In this document: positions 10,585 to 22,546 of the stretch, piece by piece
Numbering within the stretch: the stretch's first letter is position 1
How the letters are laid out: every line of letters begins with the position of its first letter
Assembly: GCF_914767665.1 (NCBI RefSeq)
Contig: NC_059504.1
Coordinates: forward strand, 38,657,720-38,721,719
DNA from: Harmonia axyridis
Taxonomy: Eukaryota; Arthropoda; Insecta; Coleoptera; Coccinellidae
Direction: 5' to 3'
DNA length: 64,000 nt
Notes under the pieces: generated by a model
Told to the model about the DNA's origin: nothing
Database searches by the model: none
The model's input: the letters and a program-made list of their open reading frames with translations, nothing else
Translations under genes and position numbers: made by a program

Positions 10585-11357
10585 CTATGAGAATTCATCA
10601 GTTCCATCAACTTGGTAGGTTTTTATGAGAGTTTCAACAGGGATATCATCGGTTATTATGTTTTGTGGTGAGCAAAAGTTGAGGATATTAATATCATCTT
10701 CAATTTCCAAAGAGTGTTCGATCATATTTTGATCCTCCTCTTGTAGCTCTACCATCTGATCATTATATATTCGTTTGTTTTTGTTTAGAGAATACAATCG
10801 CTTCGGTATGTCACAATTTCTGATTCCACTTGTATGAATCTCATTTACCATAGCTAAACAACTAGCAGACTTAGCATTTTTGTTTAGGGATAATTTAGGG
10901 CCATCAATAGAGCTCAGCAGATGTGATGTAGAAGCTGTACAAGCTAAATTACAATTTTCAACTAGATTTGTATAAAATCGATGACAATTAGAAAATTTTG
11001 CATATTTCGATATTGGGAAACCTTCCTCACTTTTGATACTAGTGATACTTTCGGTCAAATCAATTAATGAATATTTTTCGTTCAAGGTATAACTTCCAAC
11101 ATAAATTATTGATTCAGTTGATAAATTTCTGCTTAAGCTTTTGCACGAAGTTTCTGTTTTCTCCATATCATCAAGTTTTTTTATAACAGTTTTTAACTTT
11201 TTGCCTCGATTTGTAGAATACGATGATTTCAAATTTGTGGTCTTTACTGACGAATGAGCTGATATATTACTCTCGTTGTAGCGCTTCTTGGAAATCTACA
11301 ATATAAACTTGTAACTTCATAATTCTGGATAGTTTATGGTATCTTTACCCTAGGCAT
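10585..11357 (-). CDS. Two-exon gene, 239-residue hydrophilic protein of unknown function
   Basis: Exon 1 is only ATG-CCT-AGG (11357-11349). It is followed by a 53-bp intron (11348-11296; AGG|GTAAAG donor, TATTGTAG acceptor), and exon 2 runs 11295-10585. The join is in phase, and the protein starts MPRISKKRYNESNISAHSSV. It is basic at the N-terminus (RGKKLKTVIKKL) and acidic toward the C-terminus. It contains IIYVGS and SLIDLTES, which resemble SUMO-interaction motifs (hydrophobic core next to acidic/Ser residues). No zinc-finger or enzymatic motif is seen and no family is recognised. The start is chosen because it supplies an ATG and a good donor; the exon-2 frame alone has no ATG near its beginning. 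Confidence 0.6.
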
Positions 11358-12630
11358 CTTGTGAATTAAAATTTACTGCAAGATCGTTTCATTATTCATA
11401 CTCTACGAAATACGTTTGAATTTGAATGAAAAATTGAATTCTGCGATTCAGCTTGACGCAATCGTACTTTCATTTTATTTTCTGCGCAGACGGTAATGGT
11501 TGCTATGCAGATTTTGAACCAATCATATCTTACCATAATTCGGTTAAGTTCGGGAAATTGCGTAATTCATTTTTCAAACTCATTGATTAGCGGTCAAACC
11601 TTTGTATTTATCTATGATCAAACCATAAAAAAGCCATTGCTTGATAATCACTAGATCTTAGGGCAATTCATTGTTGGTAGAAAGTACCCGTCTTCAATGA
11701 AAAATACTGCACTTCATAATCTGAAATGGCATGGTGAGCCATAAAGTGAAGTTTAGTTAAAGTTGAAGATACCGGCGAAGTTGGAGATACAGCGTCATCT
11801 ATTGACCATATATTGGAAAACACCCTTATAGTTCAAGAGGGCCAAGGGCCTGAAGAGAGGGTTACTCTTTCCTGAATACTCATGAAGAGGATGTTGGAAA
11901 TTATTATTGATATTTGTATAGATTCATATTCAAAAAATTACCAGAATCGTATACATGGTATTAAGAACAGATTCCTACTTTTTCCCAAAACCAGTCCTAC
12001 TCGAGCTCCACCCCAAGCCGGCGATTGCGCGGAAAATAATGTTCCATTCATAGACCATAGACCTATAATAACATGGACTGGCCCATTTGATTCGTTGTTG
12101 TAAATCGAGTAAGTTGCGCTTTGATCACACCACGTTTATTTCTTAACTCTAATGTTGAGTCCATCGTGAAATATGATAGAATTTGAGAATTAGGAAAGAA
12201 AATGAAGAAGAAGAAAGAATTTGAGAATTTTAAAATGCGATAATATGTAAATGAAGTTGAATGTTGTACAAATGTATGTGGATATAAGGAAATAGGATTG
12301 ATAAGGATTTGGGGCTCACCTTGCTGATCTTTTGTACCGCTTTCGTGCTTGTATCAAAAGAGACCTGGTGGACACCTTGACTCGCTGAAGTGGCTTCTCC
12401 TTTTCAAAGTCGACGATGTACGATGTTGTGCTTCCTTCGCTCGCTGTGGAAAATCTTGAATCGAAAATTATATGCAGTATTATTCAGGACGCAACAGTCT
12501 ATGGCCCAAAGACAATGTATGGACGCAACATAGTATGCTGGATAAATATACATATATTTGGAATATACTACCAGAAAATAGCAAGGTCTTATCCAACTGC
12601 ATCTGGAAAATAATAAAATCTACTATAATA
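11358..12630. other. Intergenic, no recognised feature
   Basis: The part next to 11357 must hold the promoter of the minus-strand gene. The rest has short open frames (for example 11882-12103 and 12416-12696) with no family resemblance. Locally higher GC at about 11990-12420 hints at old mobile-element sequence that I cannot identify. Confidence 0.35.
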
Positions 12631-13934
12631 GAGGAAAGTCACCAAATATGGAATAGTATCCTAATATGGAATACCTCCATTTCTCTAAAACTATAAGTAT
12701 GAAACTCAACATTCGACCATCTTCTGTTTCATTCGGTCTACTAACTATCGCACCCACACCATCGAGTCAATTGCGCGAATGCTTCACGTGTGGCAGGCGT
12801 ATTTTGTTTTGTTGCCGTGCAGAAAATTTTAAAGGTAAGTAATAAACGAGTATTACCAGCTGTTATGTTTGTTTACATAAGTCTTATACTATTTAGTATA
12901 TCGGTATTATGTTTATTTCACCATTTTGTGATCTTTTGTCAATAAAATATTGTGACTTTAAAAAATATTTAGAGGAGTTTGAACTAGTATAAAAATCCAA
13001 ATATGGACAGTCGTCGGTGTCTAATTATGGAATATTCCATAATTAGGTTTTAAGATTTCATATGATAGATACTTGCTATTATTAAATATATGTAATGTTT
13101 GCTTTTAGAATGTCTGTTTCACAATCAACCAAACAAAAAACCTGGGATGAAGAAAAAATGGCACAAGCTATAAAATTCGTCCAGAGAAACGAAGAAAAGT
13201 ATCTAGCAGAGGAAGAAAAGCTGCTGTAGCTAGAGTCATAACATCTTCTCCCTACAAAAATGATTTAGAAAATAAAAATATGAAGAGACAAGAAAAAGAA
13301 AGTAAACTAGTCAAGACAAAGAAAAAGAAGAAAACTGCGAAGAGAAACAAACAAACGGAGAAAAATAGTGAAGAAGAAGACTCTGAGGAACTAGACGTTA
13401 TTCAGTTTGATGATGGTAGTGAACATGATGAGTTGATGGAACAATTACCTCCTGACTCTGCTGATGCAGAATGTATGTTCTGTTCAAGACTTTTTTCCAT
13501 GGATAAAAGTGGAGAAAACTGGATTAAATGCTTGATGTGTGGGCTCTGGGCCCATTATGATTGTGCTGGTCCAGAGTTTGATACTTGGATCTGTGACTTT
13601 TGCAAGTAATTATGTAACTTCTTTCATTTATCACAATATATTATATTTATTTGATTGATCTCAAAGATATTAATGTCCATTTTTGTTATTGTTAAGTTGA
13701 TTTATGCTTATATTCCATATATGGATACCTATTCCATATTTGGTTACTCATTTGTGATTTTGTTTTTTGTGTTAGATTTTAATTTGATAACTAATATATT
13801 TGATTAAAGGCTGTTAATTACTACATATAAATGTATGACTGATTAGTAAAAACATTAAACTGATTTAATTTATATGAAGTTTTTTTTTTATATCCCAAAA
13901 ACAAAATGGTATTCCATATTTGGTGACTTTCCTC
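12631..13934 (+). mobile_element. Internally deleted pogo-like DNA transposon with intact ends
   Basis: Terminal inverted repeats of about 25 bp (GAGGAAAGTCACCAAATATG at 12631; its reverse complement ends at 13934) are flanked by TA (12629-12630 and 13935-13936), the usual Tc1/mariner/pogo target duplication. The sub-terminal motif TATGGAATA repeats near both ends. Inside is a spliced gene: donor AAAG|GTAAGT at 12835, acceptor GCTTTTAG ending at 13108. The element is 1.3 kb, too short for the full DDE transposase. Confidence 0.85.
13110..13609 (+). pseudogene. Remnant of pogo-like transposase: psq N-terminus joined to PHD-like C-terminus
   Basis: The ATG at 13110 opens a frame with TWDEEKMAQAIKFV, the start of a psq-type helix-turn-helix, and stops at 13229. 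A second frame, open from about 13190 and shifted by one base, carries SSRGRKAAVARVITSSPYK and a Lys-rich stretch. It ends in a Cys-rich finger (CMFCSRLF, CLMCGLWAHYDCAG, CDFCK), the usual C-terminus of insect pogo/jerky-like transposases. The whole DDE catalytic core between them is missing, and the deletion junction (about 13180-13190) breaks the frame. Confidence 0.75.
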
Positions 13935-13936
13935 TA

Positions 13937-15715
13937 TTAAAGGAGAAAGTTGTTTTATTTGCTCAGGGGTTAGCGGTTTTTCATCCCGAGATTTGCGATT
14001 GAATCATCATTTTGGCATTCAGTGATCCCTGCCAAATATACCTTTCATTTCCATCATAGAGCATAATGGCGACTCAGCCGTGGCATGTTTTGTTTTAATG
14101 GTTTTATAGAGTGGCACAGCCTACGACGCCATCTCTCGGGCAAGCACAGAGTTACTACATATGTGTTTGAATTCCATTGTTTTATGTCAGTCAACTTATA
14201 AATGTGGATAAGATAAAATACACAGAATTTTCTTAACGATTTGTTCATTGCAAACATTTCTTCATTGTTCTCTTATAACTTATAATACAAAAACGGAACA
14301 TTCAACATTCCATTATCTAACATGATCTAACCTAACGGAACAGTTATTAAGATACTTTAATGGTAATTGGTGTTCTGCACATTATTTTACAAACACGGTG
14401 TACAACAATTATTTCAGGCAACATTACGAAAAAATGTATTCACTTATTTAAGAATGAATTGAAATATCAACTTTTGTTTAGGTATGTGAACATTGTGAAC
14501 TCTAGTGGTTCTGGAAGAGTATGAAAATTAAAATGAAATACATATTATCTACCTTTCAAAACATATATGTACTTACAAAATTGCAAGGGAATGTGTTTTT
14601 TATATATTAAAAACGTGATGGTATATTGATTGATAATTATTCAATTCAATCTGTGTCTGCAGAATTGATTTATGAAAATCTGATTGCTTACGATCTCGTC
14701 AACTAGGTTTAGGTCACCATGATATGATATTATGAGCTCGAACCGTCTTTATCAAGCTGGCTTTTCCGAATATACCTACATGATTTATAGTTTGAATTTT
14801 CACTATAATCACCAGAATATTATTGTAGCAAAAGCCTTAGATAATTTTTTATAGATACCTGCTTGAACGTTAAAATGTTATCTATAAGGAATGAAATTCA
14901 GAAGAAGCTTGATGAAAATACATATAGGATGTTTCGATCTCGATGAAATAGGACTTATTATTTCTTGCAGGTGCTATTCGATGGAAACAGTGTACCTATA
15001 TAAATTTAGATTTCGCATTTTTTCAACAAATTAATGTTTCTATTGAATATGATTAACCTATTTTTAATTAAATGGAAAAAAATATGAATGCAACAGAAAA
15101 ATTTAATTCATTATGTATTTATATATATTTGAGAAAATATTTTCATTTTGGCGTCAACGTAATCAGCAGATTATTATTATTCTTCTGAAGTTGGATTGCA
15201 CATTTATATTGAAGTAGGTATCAACGTTGGTTAGTAGGTAACTATAACTGCTATCTGAATGCAATCATTACCATCCATGAATTTTTTATTCAAACAAATA
15301 ATAATTGAAAAAATTGAATTTTTAAAAATTCATAACTGAAAAACTAAAATTCTCAAGTGTATGGTGCTACGAGGATACTCAATACATTAGTTTAAGGGCA
15401 GAGTTTTGCAATTAAACGTTTTTAATAGGCATCTCTGAATACGTATCTGAATCATCCTCGATAAATCTTTTTTACATTCCTAGTTAAAAATATTCTTCAA
15501 GACTACTTCTACGGCATAAGTTCCCCTCAATGATTAGGGTGTAACGTATTCCAGAGAATACTCATGGTCTAGTGGAATAACGGAATTCGGAATGCTCAGC
15601 CATTCTTCTTTGTGATGACGTAATCAAATTTCAAAAATTGTGTCTTTCAGATTTCAGATGAAATTCAAAATGATCGTTTGGGGCTATACCACTTAGTGAC
15701 TTTTTTCTTATAGAC
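13937..15715. other. Intergenic, no recognised feature
   Basis: AT-rich. A short block near 14060-14150 is less AT-rich and carries several CG pairs, but it shows no gene or repeat that I recognise. Confidence 0.35.
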
Positions 15716-16270
15716 ATGCTCAGAAATCGCCAAAGGACAACAGATAAAGCGGTTTGCAGTGAAGAAGACTTTCAATATGCTAACACGATAATTGATGAAG
15801 GGATATCGAAAAGACAAGCTGCAAAACAATATAACATCCCAATCAACACTTTGAGAGATCGAATGAGAAATGAAAATAGGAGCAACCCATGACTAAGTCG
15901 TAGGCTCATTTTCATCCCACAGCAAAAAAAATGAAATTGTTGTACAAGTTAACTTGCTGAGCTTAACATTATAAAAAACAATGTTGATCAAAGCAGCAGA
16001 ACAGCAGAATTGGTTTGAATATAAGGCTTCATGAGACACAACCCTTCAGTTTCTGTACGCAAAGCTGAAGCAATTAGATTCAATAGAGTTTCTGCCTTTA
16101 ACAAAGAATAAATAACACTTTTTTAGAACCAGCTTGGAATCATGATGGAACTACAAGTTCATTCCGATCAATATTTAGAATGCTGACGAAACTTGTATAG
16201 TATATCCAAAGTCACTTGGAGGAAGCCAGAATGTTTTGATTATACAAGGGTTGTCCAAGATTCCAGAAAT
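15716..16270 (+). pseudogene. Decayed pogo/jerky-like transposase, N-terminal half
   Basis: A splice-acceptor-like TTTTTTCTTATAG precedes ATG 15716. The 58 codons to TGA 15890 contain a psq-type helix-turn-helix (IIDEGISKRQAAKQYNIPIN). Downstream, in shifting frames, follow fragments such as VRKAEAIRFNRVSAFNKE, NQLGIMMEL and a relic of the FNADET-type catalytic segment (about 16165-16190). Several stops and frameshifts are present. It is a different and older copy than the element at 12.6-13.9 kb. Confidence 0.6.
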
Positions 16271-16982
16271 TCCTTTGGGGTCAATGAATTCATTGCCTAA
16301 CTAATGGTTATTTGTTAGACACATTTCTCAGCGTTTATTAAATGTAAATGATAAACTTTGAAATAAACAGAAAAAACGTGAAATTCCATCCTACCTTTAG
16401 TGTGAAACCCATAATTTATAGCTTAATCTATGCATGTTCTCTTAATATGTCAATTTCTGTAACTATTACACCAAAAAGAAGTCTTACGGAAAGATGAAAG
16501 TCCTGTTTCATTGAGAACTTCGATCCAAAAAATGTTCTACATAATTTTAAGAGCCTAGAATACATACATTCAATATCTTTTATCTTTTAAAAAATTTTAA
16601 TGAAAGGCTTATCGAAAATTATTGAACTTTTAACTCTAAGGATTGTCATTCGGCCATTGAAAAAGCACAAGGCAATAATCTTATTCTATAATAATACCAT
16701 CCAATCAAATTATACAGTTCTCTTTCGCGGTTGGCATGTTCAAAAAAATTCAACAATTTTAAACAAGCTAAAAAATTTCAATGGTAAGCATTGCCCATGA
16801 TGAATAATTTCTTACTGCTTAATAATATGAAATGTAGTCTACGCAAATAAAAAATCAACGAAAATCAAGAAAATTCTGAAAAGTACCATTGAAATACCCT
16901 GTATTACAACTTTAAAACAAATAGCTAGAAGTCAATATTGTAAATACATCAATTTAAGATTCGACAAGTTTTTAAGTTTTTA
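16271..16982. other. Intergenic, no recognised feature
   Basis: AT-rich sequence between two decayed mobile elements; nothing supportable is seen. Confidence 0.35.
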
Positions 16983-18210
16983 ATATATATATTCTTTTGA
17001 GAAAGAGCAATACAAAATATTAATTCCAAACAATCAAGCATATGTGTCGATGAATCTCAGTATTAGCAGAGGAAATGTAACGGGGCATCATACATTTCAA
17101 CGTATGATACAAGAGAACAGATAAAAACCTCAGCAAAAACTCTGTCTCCCCGTATCGGTGTAGTGACTGGTTTGTGTAAACGTTTACAGAATAAGCTGAC
17201 ATAATTTATATTGAAGGACTTCCTCTTCAACCAAAACAAAATTTCCTTTATCCTTTCTTTTCGGTTGACGACTCTATAATTTCCAATTGGATCCTAAAAC
17301 AAAAAGAAAAGAAGCAGAAAGGAGTACTAAATATTAGTTTTCATTATATCGATTTGAAGTTAACTACCCATTCTAAAAAAGAATCTGAAACTGAATGGAT
17401 AGCTTGGAAACCATCATGAAATTTATAAATCGGACAATCATTCACCAAGTGGTCAATGGTCTCTTCTACACCACACTCACATAGTGGGCCATTTGAAGAG
17501 GGTACTATTACAACGACCATGACCAGTTCTAAGTCTATTCAAAATACACCAAATTTTCCTAGGAAGATTGAAACCTAGAACTTTTTCTGAGGGATCAACA
17601 ATAAGACTTTTGTTGAAAACGTTAGAAGAAGTCCATCCCGAACGCCAAATTTCCTTGTCGCTTTCATTGAATTCAAGGAAGGTGTTAGTCCATAAAGGTT
17701 TGCGTGATTTTAATCTAGCAGTTCTAGAATATGGGAAATAGGATAAAATAGGAAATGAGTTCGGATAGAAATGAAATTTATCCCAAGATTTCTTGACTGC
17801 AACCTGTCTACGAATATGAGGTGGAACTATATGTGATAGCACCGGTAACCAAACTAAAGGAGTAGATCTAATAGTCCCACTAATAATTCTCATAGAAACA
17901 TTAAGCTGTGCATCAATTTTATGAACATGAGCACTATTAAACCAAACAGAACAGCAGTATTCAGCAGCAGAAAAAACCAAGGCCAAAGCTGCTGTACGAA
18001 GAGTGTTGGCATCAGCCCCCCTTGAAGATCCTGCTAATTTTTGGAGGATATTATTCCTCGACTTTAATTTCAAACGCAAATTTTCTAAGTGAACCTTGAA
18101 ATTCAAAGAAGAATCAAGTTTAACTCCAAGATATTTGGGGGCAAAATTATGATTCAAGACGGAATTATTGAAAGTTACTCTCAATTTTCTGTGTTTTTGT
18201 TGATAATGAT
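16983..18210 (-). mobile_element. 5'-truncated jockey-like non-LTR retrotransposon, C-terminal ORF2 plus 3' UTR
   Basis: Read on the minus strand, an open frame (18184-17477) encodes the region after the reverse transcriptase. It contains KYLGVKLDSSLNFKVHLENL, a segment with SAAEYCCSVWFNSAHVHKID, and LNRLRTGHGRCNSTLFKW. A frame break at about 17475 separates this from its natural continuation, a CxCG...ETIDHLVNDC finger at about 17470-17425. The 3' UTR (about 17280-16983) ends in a TA-rich tail. That UTR is nearly the same, in the opposite orientation, as 30,760-31,020 in array unit 2, so both are one family. Confidence 0.75.
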
Positions 18211-20001
18211 CTCAGTGTATGAGTATTCAACTTTATTGCCGATAATTGTATAATGTTATTCTGATTTTGATGTTCATTGAATTTAGGTATTGATTGTTAT
18301 TATTATCTGAGTTTTTTGGTGTATAACAAAAGCGAAAAATGGACACAGCAGTCATTATGTACTTACATTATTGCCACTAGGAATATAATGCATTGAAATT
18401 TCTCGTGAGAAAAAATGAAGGTACAATGAGAAATGCCAACATCAATTATTAAAACATTTCATCACAACCATTTTCAGACACTTTAAATATAGAAGAAGCT
18501 TAAAATTCAAGAGATCTTTCAAAATGACAACATTAGTAATTGACATGTTCTGTTCTACTACCTATATATTAATTTTTACAAAATATAATAAACATGTGCA
18601 GTCATTAATCTTTTAATTACAGACCTACAAAATGAGTAGATGTATTATTATTTTGTTACATAAAATCTCAGTCATGTCAATGAGCTTTTGTAGAAAGTGC
18701 TCATAAAATCAAGAATATTAAGTTTTCTGTCTGAGAGAAATTATAACTCACACAATATTAAATTATAATTACTATCTATAACATTTTGAATTTTCCTACG
18801 TGTAAATTTTGTAGAGGTCTGTAATACGCGTTGTCTGCTTTCAAGAGATTGAAGGGAAAAAGAAAAAGAAAATTTCAAAAATAATCAACAACAAACATTG
18901 AAACATCAAGATGATTTTATACATAATGAGTTACTTATACTAGTTTGATTTTTAACGATTTCTAACGATAGCTTCATTATAATATTCATAAAATATTGAA
19001 ATTCTGTTCAATTTCTTCAACAATTTGTAATTATTATATCAATAAAAAATTGATTTAACAAATAATTTTAGTTAAACCTGATTTTATAATGCCAAGAATT
19101 AGGGAATCTTTGCAAGATAATAATACTTGAGTCTCTTATTGATGACATAACTATGTACATCGACATGTACATCGATATGTATATCGACACCAGTTTGAAG
19201 TTTCTTGGATAGACAAACCTCATCTTAGATTGATTTATTGAAAATTATGAAGGAATCAATGCTTATCATTCTCAAATTGAAGTTTGAATTTTGATTATTA
19301 TTTACAAATGGCTAAAATATGTTTTGAGATATTATCTATGTCTAAAAAGCGGATTAGTAACATAGAATTTACAATGAGTTTGCAGAATTACGATCTGATT
19401 GCCTACCAACGTAAAAATAATTTGATGAATGAAAGATTCCTTTTTGATTGTTTTTCTTTATTTACCAATGGAGCAAGGCAAGTTCTATGTAAGAAAAAGA
19501 TATAGCGGCAATGCTCAGTTCTAGTCGCTAAAATTATGTTAAAAAAAATTTGATATATTGATTAGTCGCTAAAATTATGTTAAAAAAAATTTGATCAGTG
19601 GATATACCAGTCTTTTTAGACTTCTTATATTCTACAAACGTATTGTCAATCCTATGTTCCGAGAATTTGGCGAATGTGTATGTGAATTTGAATAAATGGA
19701 TAGTACTTGAATACTAAAGATTTGAAGAACTCAATGACATTTGCTCCTCAAAAAATGTTTATCAATTTAGTTTAACCTAATTTAAATGATGATATTTTGA
19801 ATGAGAAGCGTATACACGATGATTTATCAGATCACCGATAAACTTATGCCATATGAATGATCAAGTCATTTTAACAAAAAAATATTAAGGGAACATATGT
19901 CCCATTTCAAGTTGAAGTTTTATTGTTATTTTCGTATAACTTTCGGAAAATTGGTATTGAGAGGTTTTTTGAGGTGTCGAATTCGAACCTGATGTTATTG
20001 C
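18211..20001. other. Intergenic up to the tandem array
   Basis: AT-rich, with no gene recognised. A 73-codon frame at 19284-19505 has no family resemblance. A 33-bp direct repeat with 41-bp period occurs at 19522-19554 and 19563-19595 (starts TAGTCGCTAAAATTATG). A run of ACATCGA-type short repeats lies near 19155-19190. Similarity to the array begins at about 20002. Confidence 0.45.
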
Positions 20002-20540
20002 CAGTAAAGTATGTCCCCCTTGAATAATTCAATTTTCATATTGTGAAATTTAATAGTATGTGAATAATGAAATTTTTATATTCGAACGAGCCCTAGGCTT
20101 AAATTAAGACGAAGAAGAAGAAGAACAAAGATACAAATTAACAATAGAATTCTCATCCCTATTGCTGAAAGCATAGAATATCTTGTATATAATGATTTTT
20201 GAAATTATTATCATATGTATAGCATTATTATGACCGAACTAGTCACTAACTTTGACTTGTCTTCCATTAAATTCAATTTTTGATATCAATGATATTCTCT
20301 TTCAACTTTAATTCACAGATATACCAGGTGATTTTTCTGAATTGAATCAGTCGAAAAACTCATGGAAAAATGTTACGATAAAAAATTTATGGTTTTGAAG
20401 GGGAAATCCACTTATGTTTTAATTTCCTTCATTTCTCTCACCCTTGAGGGGGGGGAAGAGGGGCAAACTTTAATAAAACATGCGCAGTACAATTTTTGAA
20501 ACAAAACAATCCTACTTTCTCTTAATGAGAAATAAATGGA

Positions 20541-20574
20541 TATACATTCTCCATAATGGTTAGAAATTCAGTGT
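20541..20574 (+). promoter_or_regulatory. Core promoter of gene A (unit 1; same place in every unit)
   Basis: A TATACATT box at 20541 is followed 29 bases later by an arthropod-type initiator, TCAGT (20568-20572, +1 at A 20570). This predicts a 5' UTR of about 74 bases before ATG 20644. A striking G tract (GGGGGGGGAAGAGGGG, 20450-20465) lies about 105-120 bases upstream of the predicted start. Confidence 0.6.
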
Positions 20575-20643
20575 TGTTTGTAATCTTGCCCTGACTAGTG
20601 TTGTTATTTATATATTTGTTGAATCTTCTTTGTGCTTGAGACA

Positions 20644-21747
20644 ATGTCGTTTAATAACCAGAGTTCCGACATGATCCCAATACAAGTTGGTAAGTACTGT
20701 TATATGGATCGTCTATATTGTTTTATATTTTCGAATAGATTATTCAATTTGAAATTTGATATTATGATCCAATAATAAAAAAATAAATTATGACTTTTCA
20801 AAATATCACTGAATTTTCTTAGGAGTTTTTCAGGGTTCAAAATATTTATTTTAGAAAAAAAAAATTTAATCAAGAATGACAAATTGAAAATGAAACGTTT
20901 TACTCTAATACCTAATTAAATCTTAAATTTCTTATCTATAATTCTTCAACCTTCTAACAAACTTCAAATTTTTGCGGACACTTGTCCGCAAATAATTCGA
21001 TTAAATGTTTCAAAGAAATGTCTTATTTTGACCTGAAAAATGCGCCTCTGAGATCTTGACATATTTTCAAACACCATGTATTATGATTTTTGAATTAATT
21101 ATTATCATATTTATTTGAGATTTTATGCAATGAATTGATCTTGGCATGAAAGTATTAGTCATTTTCGATTTCTACGGAAGTTATGAAATATTATCCTCAA
21201 TTTTATTATTTTCCCGATTTTTATGAGATATTTAAAAAAATAGAGTAATAATCTTACTTTATTAGAAAATTATATCATCTAGATTTGAAACATGATTTTT
21301 ATTGCAGAATATGCAGAATATAAACGGAAGAAAGAATATTTGAAGAGAATAGTGAGACTCACGACATCAAAGATGCAGGATGACGAAAGTGATGTGGAGA
21401 GCGGCTCAATGAGCTACAGAATCCATTACAAAATCTACATAGAGGCTCTGGAGCAATTATTAGGCAAGGAAGTAGTTGAGAGAAAAATAAAAGATAAGGA
21501 GGAAAGAGAAAAGAGAGAGAAAGAAGAAAAGAAAATTGAAGAAAGAACCTGGACCGAAAAGTTAGCAATTTTCAAAGCTATGAACAGAGCTTCTTGCTAT
21601 AAGCAACTCTTGGATCAAGTAATTATCGGACAAGAAAGTATAAAAGATGCAAATTTGTTAATGGCGAACCTCTGTAGCCAGGACAAACAAAGAAATACAC
21701 ATAGACATTTAGAATTCACTCCTACTGTACCAAAAAGGGCTTTGTAA
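20644..21747 (+). CDS. Array gene A, copy 1: 161-residue charged protein, unknown function
   Basis: Exon 1 is 20644-20689 (MSFNNQSSDMIPIQV plus one base; donor G|GTAAGT, full consensus). Exon 2 is 21308-21747 (acceptor TTTTTATTGCAG), phase 1, giving Glu at the junction. The protein has a basic segment (YKRKKEYLKRIVRLTTSKMQ), an acidic Ser patch (DDESDVESGS), a mixed region, then a Lys/Glu-rich helix (KIKDKEEREKREKEEKKIEE), probably a coiled coil. The C-terminus is basic, ending PKRAL. No signal peptide, membrane segment or known domain is seen. AATAAA at 21981 could be its poly(A) signal. A perfect inverted repeat (TTTGCGGACA CT TGTCCGCAAA, 20971-20992) lies in the intron. I do not recognise the family; Pfam-type searches are needed for any function. 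Confidence 0.75.
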
Positions 21748-22546
21748 ACTGATGGTTGTTAAAATATGAATAGATAGAACCAAATATGTTGAATCAAAAA
21801 ATATACCAAAGAAATATTAAAAACAATTTCTCATTCTGGAGTTTTAGCATTTATTTTCAATACTCCATTAAATTTATCAGAAAAAATTATAGGGTTCTAA
21901 TTCAAATTATTATCTGAGATGATCTGAAAATATGTAAATATATTGTATATAGTTCTGTATTAAAATAAAAAAATATAAAAAATAAAGCTTTTTAAATTAT
22001 TCGAAATGAACTCAACTGGTAAGATTGCGGACTAACAGGTCATTAAAAATAAAGAAAATCTTCCCTTTGAATCATTCAATTTTCATTTTGTGAAATTCAA
22101 TCGGATGTGATTAGTGGAATTCTTATCTTATCTATATGAGAAAAGTTACAAAATTATAATAGAATTTTCATCCCCATTAATGAAGGCAATGAATATCTTG
22201 TTTGTAGTACCTCCTTAAAAGATTATTCCATAAGAAAATCATTTACTGATGTAGAGAAAATTCATATCTATGAGAAAAATTCATATTTTCTTTATTCGTG
22301 AAATATATCAATGTTGTGCAAAAAAATTATCAAATAATATTAGATTCAAGCATGTTGTGTCACTCATATAGAAATTGCATGTAGTTATATTTCTGTTTCT
22401 ACTCTGCATCTATATTTTCAGGTTAATAATAACTTTTTCCGAAAGAGAGAAATTCGTATTTTAAAATTTTTCAACAAATATTATGTAACACAGCTGAATT
22501 TACCTTTTTTTCAACGCAATTTTCAAATATAATTATTTGAATCAAC

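Noticed and set aside
17020..17202. 60-codon minus-strand frame as a gene
   Set aside because: It is in the 3' UTR of the truncated retrotransposon, shared with 30,760-31,020.
20700..20882. 60-codon minus-strand frame seen in most units
   Set aside because: It lies in the AT-rich intron of gene A, is lost in units 4-6 through small changes, and has no protein-like features.
21292..21307. Start of gene A at the ATG directly before the exon-2 acceptor
   Set aside because: The ATG lies within the acceptor region (ATGATTTTTATTGCAG). A consensus donor and in-phase first exon with promoter at 20644-20689 give a better model.
21359..21568. 69-codon minus-strand frame in every unit (rich in Phe, Leu, Ser)
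   Set aside because: It is the antisense shadow of the Lys/Glu-rich exon 2 of gene A.
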